Assembly (NCBI RefSeq): GCF_000282895.1
Contig: NZ_ALBQ01000059.1
Span: forward strand, 62,001-126,000
DNA: 64,000 bases
Reading direction: 5' to 3'
From: Sphingomonas sp. ATCC 31555
GTDB lineage: Bacteria > Pseudomonadota > Alphaproteobacteria > Sphingomonadales > Sphingomonadaceae
Shown here: positions 31,934 to 39,952 of the stretch, piece by piece
Layout of the letters: each line of letters begins with the position of its first letter
Numbering within the stretch: the first letter of the stretch is position 1
Program-made: the position numbers and the translations under genes
The notes under the pieces: generated by a model
Told to the model about the DNA's origin: nothing
Database searches by the model: none
Seen by the model: only the letters and a program-made list of their open reading frames with translations

Positions 31934-33547
31934 TCAACTCAATTCGCGCCAGACGGATCGCAATCCGAACTGCGGCGTGTCGCCGCCCGTGACCAGCAAT
32001 TTCATGCCGTCGGGCGTCTCGTGAAGGCGATCCGGTCGATAAAATAGCGGATTGGCGGTGTCGGCCCGGGTATCGAAGACCGTTCTACCCGTACGCCGGA
32101 TACGGGCGATATCCAGCACGCGCAGCATCGACTCATATTTCTGGCCACGCGCAGTCTGCGTATCCTTTGCCAGATCGTTGCCGGCCAAGCTGCGCTGCAG
32201 CGCGCGGTAGCTCGTATAGCCATTGCCGCCGTTTATGAACGGTTCGATGTTGTCGTGCATCTCCACGAGCAGCGTGACCTCCCAGCCGAGACTTGTGTAG
32301 CTCGGCTGACGATCATCCGAAATCACGCGCACCAGATCGCGATAGATGGCTGAGGACCGGTCGGTGAGCGGCCGGATGTCAGGTCGGCTCAGGTCGTTAT
32401 GCCCGCACATGAACGCCAGCCTGTTAATTCCGCCAGGAATGCGCTGGCAGAGGCCAGCTGTCACCGGCGGCAGACTCAACCGCGCCCGCAGCGTCACCGT
32501 AGAGGAACCTCCCGCAGCATAGTTGATCATGCGGACCGAGGCTGGCAGTGCATGGGGCGCGCCAGGCTCTGTCAGCATCATGCCGGGATTGTCACAGGTG
32601 CTGGTGGGCGGAACGCCGCAGATCCGGCTGTCGCCCTCCAGCACGAATTGATCGGTGATCTCCGGGATGCGATAGGCATCGGCCACCGCGGCCATGACCG
32701 CATCGAACTCCACGTCCTTCAACGCGCGGTCATAGACGATCACATCCAGGATGTCCCCGCTATACCAACTGCCGGAACTGATCTGGGGTATGGTCGGTAT
32801 GCTCGGCGGCGTGGCGACCGCAGAATCTCGCCCGATCTCGAGCCCGGCGACCAACGCACCGCGCCGGTTGGGAACGGTGGCTGCCTTCCGGTTCACGCCG
32901 CAGCGCTGCCCGGTCGTGCTGTCGCGTCCGGCGCGGGGATTGCCGAGCGGCCCGTTACGCCAACCCGCCACCTGCAATTGGCACCCCAGAAGCAGGTGCG
33001 GGCAGAGCATCGGATCGGTGCAAGTGCCGGCGCGGCCGACGAACGGCGCCTCCCCGGCAACGGCGTTGGACAGGAACGCCAGCTTCGCGCCACCGGCGAC
33101 AGAACGTTTGCCCGAAGAGACGATCGTCTTGTGCGTGGCTCTGGTATTGTGATCGCGAAGTACAACGATGACCGTGGAGGCAATGGGGTCGAGCGGCGGT
33201 GTATTCGCCGACAGGAAAGCGTCCTGGTTGAAGCGCAGCGCCTGCATGCCATTCGGATACCGGACCAAGTGCGGGCCAAGTCCGGACCCCTCGTCGCTTG
33301 CAACAAAGCCCTTTTCGGATACGTCGCTGATCGAACGAACACGTCCCTCTCTAGCAACGACGATGGATTGGTTGGCCGACCAGCGTGCGATCAGTCCCTT
33401 CTCCACGGGCAGGCGAAGTTGCAGGCGAAAGGGTCCGGGATTGGCGGTCTGGCCCGCGGCACTCTTTGATTCGCTCGTACAGGAAACGCACGTGGAAAGC
33501 GCGAATCCGGCGGTTGCCCGCAGCAAGTCCCTTCTCGTTCCCAGCAT
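31934..33547 (-). CDS. Secreted SGNH/GDSL-type hydrolase with N-terminal LamG-like domain
   Basis: A 537-aa exported protein. The N terminus LGTRRDLLRATAGFALSTC looks like a Tat signal. A LamG/concanavalin-like part with Cys-rich insert (GTCTDPMLCPHLLLGCQ) precedes the SGNH domain. Block I is FVLEGDSRICG (about residue 303), block III is MCGHNDLS (about 382) and block V is DRLHETPDG (about 507), giving the Ser, Asn and Asp/His set. Such enzymes are often carbohydrate acetylesterases or acyltransferases. It faces proS tail to tail and is divergent from the acyltransferase gene. Sphingans carry acetyl or glyceryl groups, so polymer deacylation or acylation is a reasonable guess only. ATG 33547. 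Confidence 0.75.
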   Translation of the reverse strand: MLGTRRDLLRATAGFALSTCVSCTSESKSAAGQTANPGPFRLQLRLPVEKGLIARWSANQSIVVAREGRVRSISDVSEKGFVASDEGSGLGPHLVRYPNGMQALRFNQDAFLSANTPPLDPIASTVIVVLRDHNTRATHKTIVSSGKRSVAGGAKLAFLSNAVAGEAPFVGRAGTCTDPMLCPHLLLGCQLQVAGWRNGPLGNPRAGRDSTTGQRCGVNRKAATVPNRRGALVAGLEIGRDSAVATPPSIPTIPQISSGSWYSGDILDVIVYDRALKDVEFDAVMAAVADAYRIPEITDQFVLEGDSRICGVPPTSTCDNPGMMLTEPGAPHALPASVRMINYAAGGSSTVTLRARLSLPPVTAGLCQRIPGGINRLAFMCGHNDLSRPDIRPLTDRSSAIYRDLVRVISDDRQPSYTSLGWEVTLLVEMHDNIEPFINGGNGYTSYRALQRSLAGNDLAKDTQTARGQKYESMLRVLDIARIRRTGRTVFDTRADTANPLFYRPDRLHETPDGMKLLVTGGDTPQFGLRSVWRELS

Positions 33548-33831
33548 CACGATCCTTGCAGCTCTACGAGGTCTGTTCGCTCGGGTGGCGGTGCGTCCCA
33601 AGGGCAAGTCTCGGGGACGCCAAGTGTCTGCTGGCAACAGCAAGCGCCTGGGATGGTACGGTCGTCTTCAAGCCGGCGCAATCCATTGAAGGAGCGGATT
33701 TCGGCAGCTCCATGTAAATAGGCGCGCTAGGACCGCTCCTTTGTGATCCTGCCGCCCCACATTATGCGCTGGCGGCATTCTTACCAGAAATGCTAGGGAG
33801 CGCAGTAAGTCCCGGGGAGAGGGGGAAGTTT
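33548..33831. promoter_or_regulatory. Divergent promoter region of the SGNH hydrolase and acyltransferase genes
   Basis: 284 bp between two diverging starts. It holds no recognisable gene. It should contain both promoters and suggests that the two genes are regulated together. Confidence 0.45.
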
Positions 33832-34929
33832 GTGATCGAGGGCAAAAGGTTTACGGAGATTGACGGGCTGAGAGGCGTTGCAGCGTTGCTTGTCGTGCTC
33901 ACCCATTTCGGCGAAAGTCTAACCAAGCTGCCCGTGCCTGCGGCCGTGAGGGCTGCAGCCAATCTGTGGTTTTTAGATCTATTCAGCCCAGGTCGTGTCG
34001 GGGTCGTTGCGTTCTTCTGCATCAGTGGGTTCGTGATCCCGTATAGCTTTGGCGGCAAGAACCCGGCTCTTTCTTTCCCCATCAACCGGTTTTTCCGAAT
34101 TTATCCTGCTTTCTGGCTGGCGGTCTGCCTAGCGACGCTGGTCTTCGCCGAACTGGGCGTGCGCAGCACTACCCCGTCACAGTTCCTCGTGAACCTTACC
34201 TTGCTGCATCGCATGGTTGGCGTGCCGTATATTCTTACGGTCGACTGGACCTTACTTATTGAGCTGCTGTTCTACGTCAGCTGCTACGCATTGTTTCTGG
34301 TGAAGCGTATTCATAGTTTCCCCGTGCATTTCGCGGCCATGGTCGTGCTTCTGGCGATTGCGCTCGGCGGCGGCGTCTATCGCTGGTATCATCCCATGAG
34401 CAGCCTGCCGATCGGTATCCCGACCTACTTGGCAGCGATGCATTTCGGCGCTCTGACCCGCATGCGCGTCACCGGGTACGGTCCCGTTGCAACCAGATTC
34501 TTTCCTGCGGCGCTCTTCCTGCTGGTGTTCGGTGCGGCGGCGGCGAACACCCTGGCCTATCATCACACCAAGACCGAACTGATCGGCGTGGTGGCTGCCA
34601 ACACCGGCTATCTCGGCGGCGTGGCGCTCTTTCTCGCCTGTGTGTACGCCAAGTTGTTCGTCTCGGGGCCGGCGCAGTTGCTCGGCAAGGTCAGCTATTC
34701 GGTCTATCTTCTGCACACGATTGTCCTCGCGATCGTCATCGGCCTCTGGCCGTTCTTCTCATCGTGGATCATGGCGCTGCTGGTTCTGGTGCCGGCATAT
34801 TTTGCGGTGGTCGTCCTGGTTTCGATCTTGGCGCAGCGTTACGTCGAAAAGCCGTCGGTAGCGTTCGGGCGGTGGGGCGTGCGGCGCTTGGAAGGACAGG
34901 CACGGATCGGCTCCAAGCGTACGACTTGA
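33832..34929 (+). CDS. Membrane acyltransferase, acyltransferase-3 (OafA) family
   Basis: Integral membrane O-acyltransferase of 365 aa with about ten hydrophobic segments. The N-terminal motif RFTEIDGLRGVAALLVVLTHFGE carries the catalytic His, and PINRFFRIYPAFWLAV is the second family motif (R-x-x-R-I-x-P). GKVSYSVYLLHT near residue 290 is also typical. Start: GTG 33832 has GGAGAGGGGG just upstream; ATG 33790 would add 14 residues. Members acylate exopolysaccharides, O-antigens or Nod factors, so acetylation or glycerylation of the sphingan is possible; no sugar specificity can be read. Confidence 0.85.
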   Translation: MIEGKRFTEIDGLRGVAALLVVLTHFGESLTKLPVPAAVRAAANLWFLDLFSPGRVGVVAFFCISGFVIPYSFGGKNPALSFPINRFFRIYPAFWLAVCLATLVFAELGVRSTTPSQFLVNLTLLHRMVGVPYILTVDWTLLIELLFYVSCYALFLVKRIHSFPVHFAAMVVLLAIALGGGVYRWYHPMSSLPIGIPTYLAAMHFGALTRMRVTGYGPVATRFFPAALFLLVFGAAAANTLAYHHTKTELIGVVAANTGYLGGVALFLACVYAKLFVSGPAQLLGKVSYSVYLLHTIVLAIVIGLWPFFSSWIMALLVLVPAYFAVVVLVSILAQRYVEKPSVAFGRWGVRRLEGQARIGSKRTT

Positions 34930-35009
34930 AAGATGCTGCAATAGATCGGAGAGCCAGCCTTGGGGAACTGCGCCGTCGACCCTGACGAGCTGGTTGGAGG
35001 GGGCGATCA

Positions 35010-35345
35010 ATGCACTTGGTACAGACAATGCTCGGAACGCTGGAAGACGCGCGTGCCTTTATCGCTCTGGCGCATGGTATGCAGGAGTGGGGCCATGCGC
35101 CGAGCTTTGCCGACGGCAACGTTTCGGTGATCCAGCGCGACAAGCTCCACCGCGCGGACGGCAAGCTCGATCCGCAGATCATGCCGCGCGAGGACTTCGT
35201 GGCAGAGGCTGCCGCGATCCTCGAGAGCATCCAGCAGGGCCTAAATCTCGATGCGGACGACCGGCTGGACAGCAACGTCCGCCGCGACGTGAGCGACTTC
35301 GGCAAGCCCGCGGTCGAGCGCATCCTGGTCGCGCGCGCCTATTGA
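35010..35345 (+). pseudogene. Chimeric remnant of a second proS (C-terminal part, internally deleted)
   Basis: A 111-aa frame. About 35 N-terminal residues have no ProRS similarity. From GNVSVIQRDKL on, it matches the ProRS C-terminal extension, with a 60-codon in-frame deletion (between SDF and GKPAVERILVARAY) relative to the intact gene at 30374-31906. It retains an ATG with GGAGGGGG 7 nt upstream, so it may still be translated. Its stop overlaps the pectinesterase ATG by 1 bp. The nucleotide divergence from proS (about 13% over 186 bp by hand count) suggests a copy from a related strain rather than a fresh tandem duplication. Confidence 0.88.
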
Positions 35346-35348
35346 TGG
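35301..35348 (+). repeat. 48-bp direct repeat, copy 2
   Basis: Identical to 31862-31909. It covers the end of the proS remnant, its stop codon and the first bases of the pectinesterase gene. The repeats bracket about 3.4 kb holding the SGNH hydrolase and acyltransferase genes. No integrase or transposase is encoded between them. Confidence 0.95.
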
Positions 35349-36406
35349 ATCGGCGCGGCTTCCTCGGAGGATTGGCGGTCGGGGCGCTGGCCGGCCCTGC
35401 GCTGGCCGTGGCAACGCCGCGCCGTTGGGACATCATCGTCGATCGGCGCGGGGGAGCCGGCACGGTTGGTACCCTGGGGGAGGCACTGCGCCGTGCCGAG
35501 GCGGCCGGTGGGCGTCCCGTGTCGATTCTGCTGCGCGCGGGCCTGTGGCGCGAAAAGCAGACGATCACCGTTCCCAACCTTACCCTTGCGGGGGCGGGGC
35601 CGGAGACGGTGATCGCATTCGATGCCCATGCCGGCGGCAGCGGGCCGGAGGGTCGACCCTGGGGAACCTCGGGATCGGCGACGCTGGCGATCGCCGCGCC
35701 CGGTGTCACCTTGCGCGACCTGACCATCCGCAACGATTTCGATTATATCGGTACCCGGCGCGATGCTGCGGGCAACGGCGCTCAGGCGGTCGCCCTGCGC
35801 ATCGATGCCACTGCCGATCGCACTCAGGTCCGGAACTGCCGGATCGAAGGCTATCAGGATACGCTGTACATCCAGTCGCGCGCGCATCTGGCACATTGCC
35901 GCGTCGCCGGCGGCGTGGATTTCATATTTGGCGGCGGAGCGGCCTGGATCGAGCGGTGTTCGATCGTCACCCGCCATGTTCCGGGGGCGGTTGAATCCGG
36001 TTTCATCGCCGCTCCCAGCACGCCTGCAGACCAAACGCACGGCCTCGTCTTCGCCGATTGCCGGCTGGAGCATGAGCCGGGCGTTCCGGAGAGATCTGCC
36101 TGGCTCGGCCGCCCCTGGCGGGCCGGCGGCAACATGGCATTGACCGGGCATGCCGTATTCTTGCGCTGCTGGATGGACGCCCACATCCAGCACGCGGGAT
36201 GGACATCGATGGGCTATAAGGCGCCCGATGGCAGCCGAACGATGCTGACGCCTCAGGAGGCGCGCCTGTTCGAATTTGCAAGTCGCGGGCCGGGCGCGGG
36301 GCCCGCTGGACCCACGCGGCGCATGCTGACCGTCGACGAGGCGCGCAGCCTTACCCGGGCGAGCGTGCTGGGGGATTGGGCTGGCGGCGGGCAGCGCCCG
36401 TCCTGA
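35345..36406 (+). CDS. Pectin methylesterase-like protein, carbohydrate esterase family 8
   Basis: A 353-aa exported enzyme predicted to hydrolyse methyl esters of uronic-acid polymers. DRRGFLGGLAVGALAGPALA is a signal peptide with a possible twin-Arg start. The beta-helix carries the CE8 motifs: IEGYQDTLYIQSR (Gln/Asp, about 167-179), GGVDFIFGGGAA (catalytic Asp, about 188-199) and AWLGRPWR (Arg, about 251-258). All catalytic residues appear intact. ATG 35345 overlaps the proS remnant's stop (TGATG), and the intact proS ends in the same TGATGG sequence. The natural substrate is unknown. Confidence 0.9.
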   Translation: MDRRGFLGGLAVGALAGPALAVATPRRWDIIVDRRGGAGTVGTLGEALRRAEAAGGRPVSILLRAGLWREKQTITVPNLTLAGAGPETVIAFDAHAGGSGPEGRPWGTSGSATLAIAAPGVTLRDLTIRNDFDYIGTRRDAAGNGAQAVALRIDATADRTQVRNCRIEGYQDTLYIQSRAHLAHCRVAGGVDFIFGGGAAWIERCSIVTRHVPGAVESGFIAAPSTPADQTHGLVFADCRLEHEPGVPERSAWLGRPWRAGGNMALTGHAVFLRCWMDAHIQHAGWTSMGYKAPDGSRTMLTPQEARLFEFASRGPGAGPAGPTRRMLTVDEARSLTRASVLGDWAGGGQRPS

Positions 36407-36430
36407 TACGACGCCGCCTGGTGCTCTCGT

Positions 36431-37207
36431 TCAGGCAGCCAGAGCGGAAAAGATCAGCGGCAGATGATATCGGGTGGGGGCGTAGCGCTCCAGGCCCAGT
36501 GCGATCTGCTCCTCCAATCCGTCCAAGAAGCGCTCCGGATCGGCGGGATCGAGGCCGGCAAAATCGGCGACGTGATAGTCCCACCAACGAACCCGCAGGG
36601 CGCGATCGATGATCGCGTCGGGCAAGCGATAGCGCAACACCCGTGCCGGAACGCCGCCGACAATGGCGAACGGCGGAACGTCGTGCACGACCACCGAGCC
36701 TGCCGCGATGATCGCACCGTCGCCGATCGTCACGCCGCGGCGGATTGTCGCGCGCTGGCCGATCCAGACGTCGTTGCCGATCCGCACCGGGCCCCGGCTA
36801 CGTTCAAAGTCGGCTGCTTCGGGCCCGCAGCCGTGCACGCGGGCGATCGCATCCGTATAATAGCGCTGATGCGTGAAAACATGCGTGCTGATGTGGTCGG
36901 TCGGATGCTCGTAGCCGGTAACCTGAACCTCTGCCGCAACACTCGTGTAACGGCCGGCTTCCGTGTCCTGATCGATATAGCTCGTTGATTGGCAGTAGGA
37001 AAAGGCGCCCGCATTCCAGAAGCCGCCGCGCGGCATGGAGGATTCGGGTTCAACATATACCGGGTGTCTGAACGTGATCGGCTGCCCGCCCTGGATCACG
37101 CCTTCGATCTGATTGTGGAAGGCGAGATAGATGCGCTCCCGCTTCAGGAAGAGCAGCATCGCTTCATTGAACGGGACTGTAAATGGGTAGGTGAGTTCGG
37201 TTTGCAC
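36431..37207 (-). CDS. Hexapeptide-repeat acyltransferase (CatB / xenobiotic acyltransferase-like)
   Basis: A 258-aa left-handed beta-helix protein. The repeats are clearest in VRIGNDVWIGQRATIRRGVTIGDGAIIAAGSVVVHDVPPFAIVGGVPARVLRYRL, the CatB/XAT pattern, preceded by VTGYEHPTDHISTHVF containing the candidate catalytic His. These enzymes transfer acetyl groups from acetyl-CoA to hydroxyls of sugars or antibiotics. It is convergent with the pectinesterase gene and the acceptor is not indicated. A role in polysaccharide decoration is possible but only suggested by neighbourhood. Confidence 0.85.
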   Translation of the reverse strand: MQTELTYPFTVPFNEAMLLFLKRERIYLAFHNQIEGVIQGGQPITFRHPVYVEPESSMPRGGFWNAGAFSYCQSTSYIDQDTEAGRYTSVAAEVQVTGYEHPTDHISTHVFTHQRYYTDAIARVHGCGPEAADFERSRGPVRIGNDVWIGQRATIRRGVTIGDGAIIAAGSVVVHDVPPFAIVGGVPARVLRYRLPDAIIDRALRVRWWDYHVADFAGLDPADPERFLDGLEEQIALGLERYAPTRYHLPLIFSALAA

Positions 37208-37333
37208 CCGACGACTTCCCTGAAAGTTACACCTCCCTCATAGGCGGGGGGTGCGGCTGGCCCAAATCGCGAGCGGGTCGTTGGGTGCAGCAAGTGGCCG
37301 TGCTATCCGGCGCTGCGGTTCTGGGGGTACGCA

Positions 37334-38608
37334 ATGCGGATTGTCTTGGCGACCATCGGTTCTCTCGGCGATCTTCATCCTTTCATCGCCATCGGACGCG
37401 CCCTCCAGGCGCAGGGACATCAGGTGCTGTTGGCGATACCCGAGGACGGACTGGCCAAGGTTCGCGCAGCCGGGCTGGAGGCGGTGGCGGTCCTGCCGAG
37501 TTACGCCGCGGTCTGCGATCGTCTCGGGTTGCAGCCCGAGCAGGTCGCGATGCGGGCCTTTTCCGATCCGGGTTTCGTGGTCGACGAAATCCTGCTGCCG
37601 TCGCTGGTGGCAAGCACTGCCGTGCTGGACAGGGTTTCGGCGCAGGCGGACGTGATCGCCAGTTCGATCTTCGCCTTGGCGGCCGATATCGTTGCGGAGA
37701 AGCGCGGCCTGCCTCTGGCGACCATGGTGCTGCAGCCGATGACGCTATTCTCCACCTGGAATCCGCCGCACGCGCCCCGGTTCGAAGGAATGCGCCACCA
37801 TCCTCGCAGCGTACTCGGGCGCAGCTGGAACCGAGCTTTCTATGCGCTGGCCCGCAAGGCTTTACGCCGGCGCTACGGCCCGAAGATCGACTCCGTGCGT
37901 GCGCAGCACGGGCTTGGCCGGGCGCGCGGGGCACCCTTGATGGAGCGTGGCCGTGCCACGCAGACGGTGCTGTGCTGCTGGTCTGCGGCGCTTGGCGCGC
38001 TGCCCCCTGATGCCCCGCTAAACGCGGATCTTGTCGGCTTTCCGTTCTTCGACAGCGAAAGCGGCGCGGAAGAGCCGTTGGCGCCCGAACTGGACGCGTT
38101 CTTGCAGGATGGCGAGCCGCCGCTGGTATTCACGCTAGGCTCCTTCGCCGTCGTGTCGGCGGGGCGATTTTACGATGAGGCCATGATGGCCGCCCGGCAA
38201 TTGGGCAGGCGCGCTGTTCTGCTGACGGGGCAGCCGGGAGCGCCGCGGCGCGAGGGCGACTGCCTCTTCCTCGACTATGCTCCGCATTCGGCGGTGTTTC
38301 CTCATGCAGCGGTCGTCATACATCATGGCGGCATCGGCACGACGGGGCAGGCGCTGCGGGCCGGCTGCCCCCAGATCGTGGTGCCGCATTTCGGCGACCA
38401 GTTCGACAATGCAGCGCGCCTGCAGCGGGCCGGCATCGGCCGCACCCTTTTGCGCGAGCGGTTTCGATCTGGCCAGGTTGTGGAGGATATCACGCGCCTG
38501 TTATCGACGCCTATCGCGCGCGAGGCTGCATCGCGGGCGGCCCTGCAAATTGCGGGTGAAGACGGGGCGGTTGCCGCCGCACACCGCATCGCCGCGCTTC
38601 GCGCGTAA
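37334..38608 (+). CDS. GT1-family glycosyltransferase (UGT/CrtX-like)
   Basis: A GT-B fold transferase of 424 aa. It begins MRIVLATIGSLGDLHPFIAIGRALQAQGH (N-terminal donor-independent domain) and has the nucleotide-sugar signature in HSAVFPHAAVVIHHGGIGTTGQALRAGCPQIVVPHFGDQFDNAARLQRAG. This pattern is common to UGTs, rhamnolipid-type RhlB and CrtX carotenoid glucosyltransferases. No signal peptide. It is not one of the conserved sphingan backbone enzymes; a lipid or pigment acceptor, or a polymer side chain, are all possible. It is followed by a 2OG oxygenase gene 51 bp downstream. Confidence 0.85.
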   Translation: MRIVLATIGSLGDLHPFIAIGRALQAQGHQVLLAIPEDGLAKVRAAGLEAVAVLPSYAAVCDRLGLQPEQVAMRAFSDPGFVVDEILLPSLVASTAVLDRVSAQADVIASSIFALAADIVAEKRGLPLATMVLQPMTLFSTWNPPHAPRFEGMRHHPRSVLGRSWNRAFYALARKALRRRYGPKIDSVRAQHGLGRARGAPLMERGRATQTVLCCWSAALGALPPDAPLNADLVGFPFFDSESGAEEPLAPELDAFLQDGEPPLVFTLGSFAVVSAGRFYDEAMMAARQLGRRAVLLTGQPGAPRREGDCLFLDYAPHSAVFPHAAVVIHHGGIGTTGQALRAGCPQIVVPHFGDQFDNAARLQRAGIGRTLLRERFRSGQVVEDITRLLSTPIAREAASRAALQIAGEDGAVAAAHRIAALRA

Positions 38609-38659
38609 AGCGAGTGCGCGGTTATTGCCCCGCAGCCTGAATCCCGCGATAGCGCCGCC

Positions 38660-39259
38660 GTGCGCACGCTCTTTTCAACCCTGCTCTACCAGCAGCCGCT
38701 GGGCGATGATGCCCTGATCGCCGATCTCGAGGCTTCGTGTCTGCAATTGGCGGAGGACGATGTCGCCGGGCGCCGCTGGTGCCGTGACAATCACTATCGC
38801 GGCTATACCAGCTATGCTTCGCTCGACGATCTGCCGATCCGGGATCCCGCCTTTGCCGATCTGAAGCGGCTGCTCGACCGGCATGTCGCCAGGTTCGCGG
38901 AAGCCTGTGCCTTCGATCTGGGCGGGCGGAAGCTCAAGCTGGACAGTCTTTGGGTGAACGTGCTCGACGGCAAGGGCGGGCATGGCGCGCATATTCATCC
39001 GCACAGCGTCGTCTCCGGCACCGTCTATATCGCGCTGCCGCCGGGATCGCGCGGGTTGAAGCTGGAGGATCCGCGGCTTGCCATGATGATGGCGGCGCCG
39101 ACGCGGCGGCCGGACGCGCCGGAAGCGCTGCAGCCCTTCATCGAAGTGACGCCGGAGGTTGGCACGGTCCTATTGTGGGAAAGCTGGCTTCGGCACGAGG
39201 TGCCGCCCGGTTCGGGCAAGGACAAGCGGATTAGCGTGAGCTTCAATTATCGCCGGTGA
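38660..39259 (+). CDS. Putative 2OG-Fe(II) oxygenase (TIGR02466-like)
   Basis: A 199-aa protein with the iron-binding set HAHIHPHSVVSGTVYIALPPGS (His and nearby residues) and a distal His in LWESWLRHEVPPG, followed by RISVSFNYRR, whose Arg likely binds 2-oxoglutarate. The order and the DPRLAMMMAAP segment match a family of uncharacterised oxygenases (TIGR02466). The start codon is GTG or TTG-type at 38660. It is unrelated in sequence to the oxygenase at the left edge of the window. Substrate unknown. Confidence 0.75.
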   Translation: MRTLFSTLLYQQPLGDDALIADLEASCLQLAEDDVAGRRWCRDNHYRGYTSYASLDDLPIRDPAFADLKRLLDRHVARFAEACAFDLGGRKLKLDSLWVNVLDGKGGHGAHIHPHSVVSGTVYIALPPGSRGLKLEDPRLAMMMAAPTRRPDAPEALQPFIEVTPEVGTVLLWESWLRHEVPPGSGKDKRISVSFNYRR

Positions 39260-39291
39260 GCCGGCGCCGCCTTCGGGTATGGGAGGACAGG

Positions 39292-39912
39292 ATGGGCATA
39301 CAAAGCACGATCGACCGGGTACTGCTGAAGCTGGTGCGGAACCATGAGGAAAGCGCGCTGCTCCGCAGCCGCTTCCGCAAGCTCTACCGAATCGAGATCG
39401 GCGAATATAGCTACGGCGCGTTCGATCGCTGGCGGATTCCGCCGGGCACGCAGATCGGCCGCTATTGCTCGTTCGCGGGATCGGCACTGATCATTTCCGC
39501 CAACCACCCGATGCAGGCGCTGTCGACCCACCCGATCTTCTACCTGAAGGCGCGCGGCGTGATCGATCGCGACCGCGTTGTCGCCCAGCCGACGATCGTC
39601 GAGGACGATGTGTGGATCGGCCATCATGCGATCATCACACCCGGTTGCAAGCGGATCGGCCGCGGCGCGGTGATCGGCGCGGGCGCCGTGGTGACGCGCG
39701 ATGTGGCGCCCTATGCGATCGTCGCCGGCAATCCCGCCAAGCTGATCCGATATCGGTTCGCGCCCGAGGTGATCGACGCGCTGGAGCGCACCCGCTGGTG
39801 GGAACTCGACCGCACGGCGCTGGCCCGCGCCTGCGCGCAGGTGCCAGCGTTCGCGCTGGAGCCGACCGTGGAGAATGCTGCCGCCTTCGAACGCGCGGTG
39901 GCCGCGGGATAG
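39292..39912 (+). CDS. Hexapeptide-repeat acetyltransferase
   Basis: A 206-aa left-handed beta-helix enzyme: IEIGEYSYGAFDRWRIPPGTQIGRYCSFAG, ISANHPMQALSTHPIFYL (catalytic His region), then TIVEDDVWIGHHAIITPGCKRIGRGAVIGAGAVVTRDVAPYAIVAGNPAKLIRYRF. It resembles wall/capsule serine or sugar O-acetyltransferases. ATG 39292 has GGGAGGACAGG upstream; a GTG at 39256 overlapping the previous stop would add 12 residues. It is on the same strand as the GT1 and oxygenase genes, which may form one unit. Confidence 0.85.
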   Translation: MGIQSTIDRVLLKLVRNHEESALLRSRFRKLYRIEIGEYSYGAFDRWRIPPGTQIGRYCSFAGSALIISANHPMQALSTHPIFYLKARGVIDRDRVVAQPTIVEDDVWIGHHAIITPGCKRIGRGAVIGAGAVVTRDVAPYAIVAGNPAKLIRYRFAPEVIDALERTRWWELDRTALARACAQVPAFALEPTVENAAAFERAVAAG

Positions 39913-39952
39913 CGATTGGTTTGTGGTTCCCGAATGCCTATGTTCGGGGTCA

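Noticed and set aside
31910..35300. Possible integrative element inserted at the 3' end of proS
   Set aside because: The 48-bp direct repeats look like attachment sites, but no integrase, excisionase or transposase is encoded between them and the homology extends in a diverged form beyond the repeat, so homologous recombination is the simpler reading.
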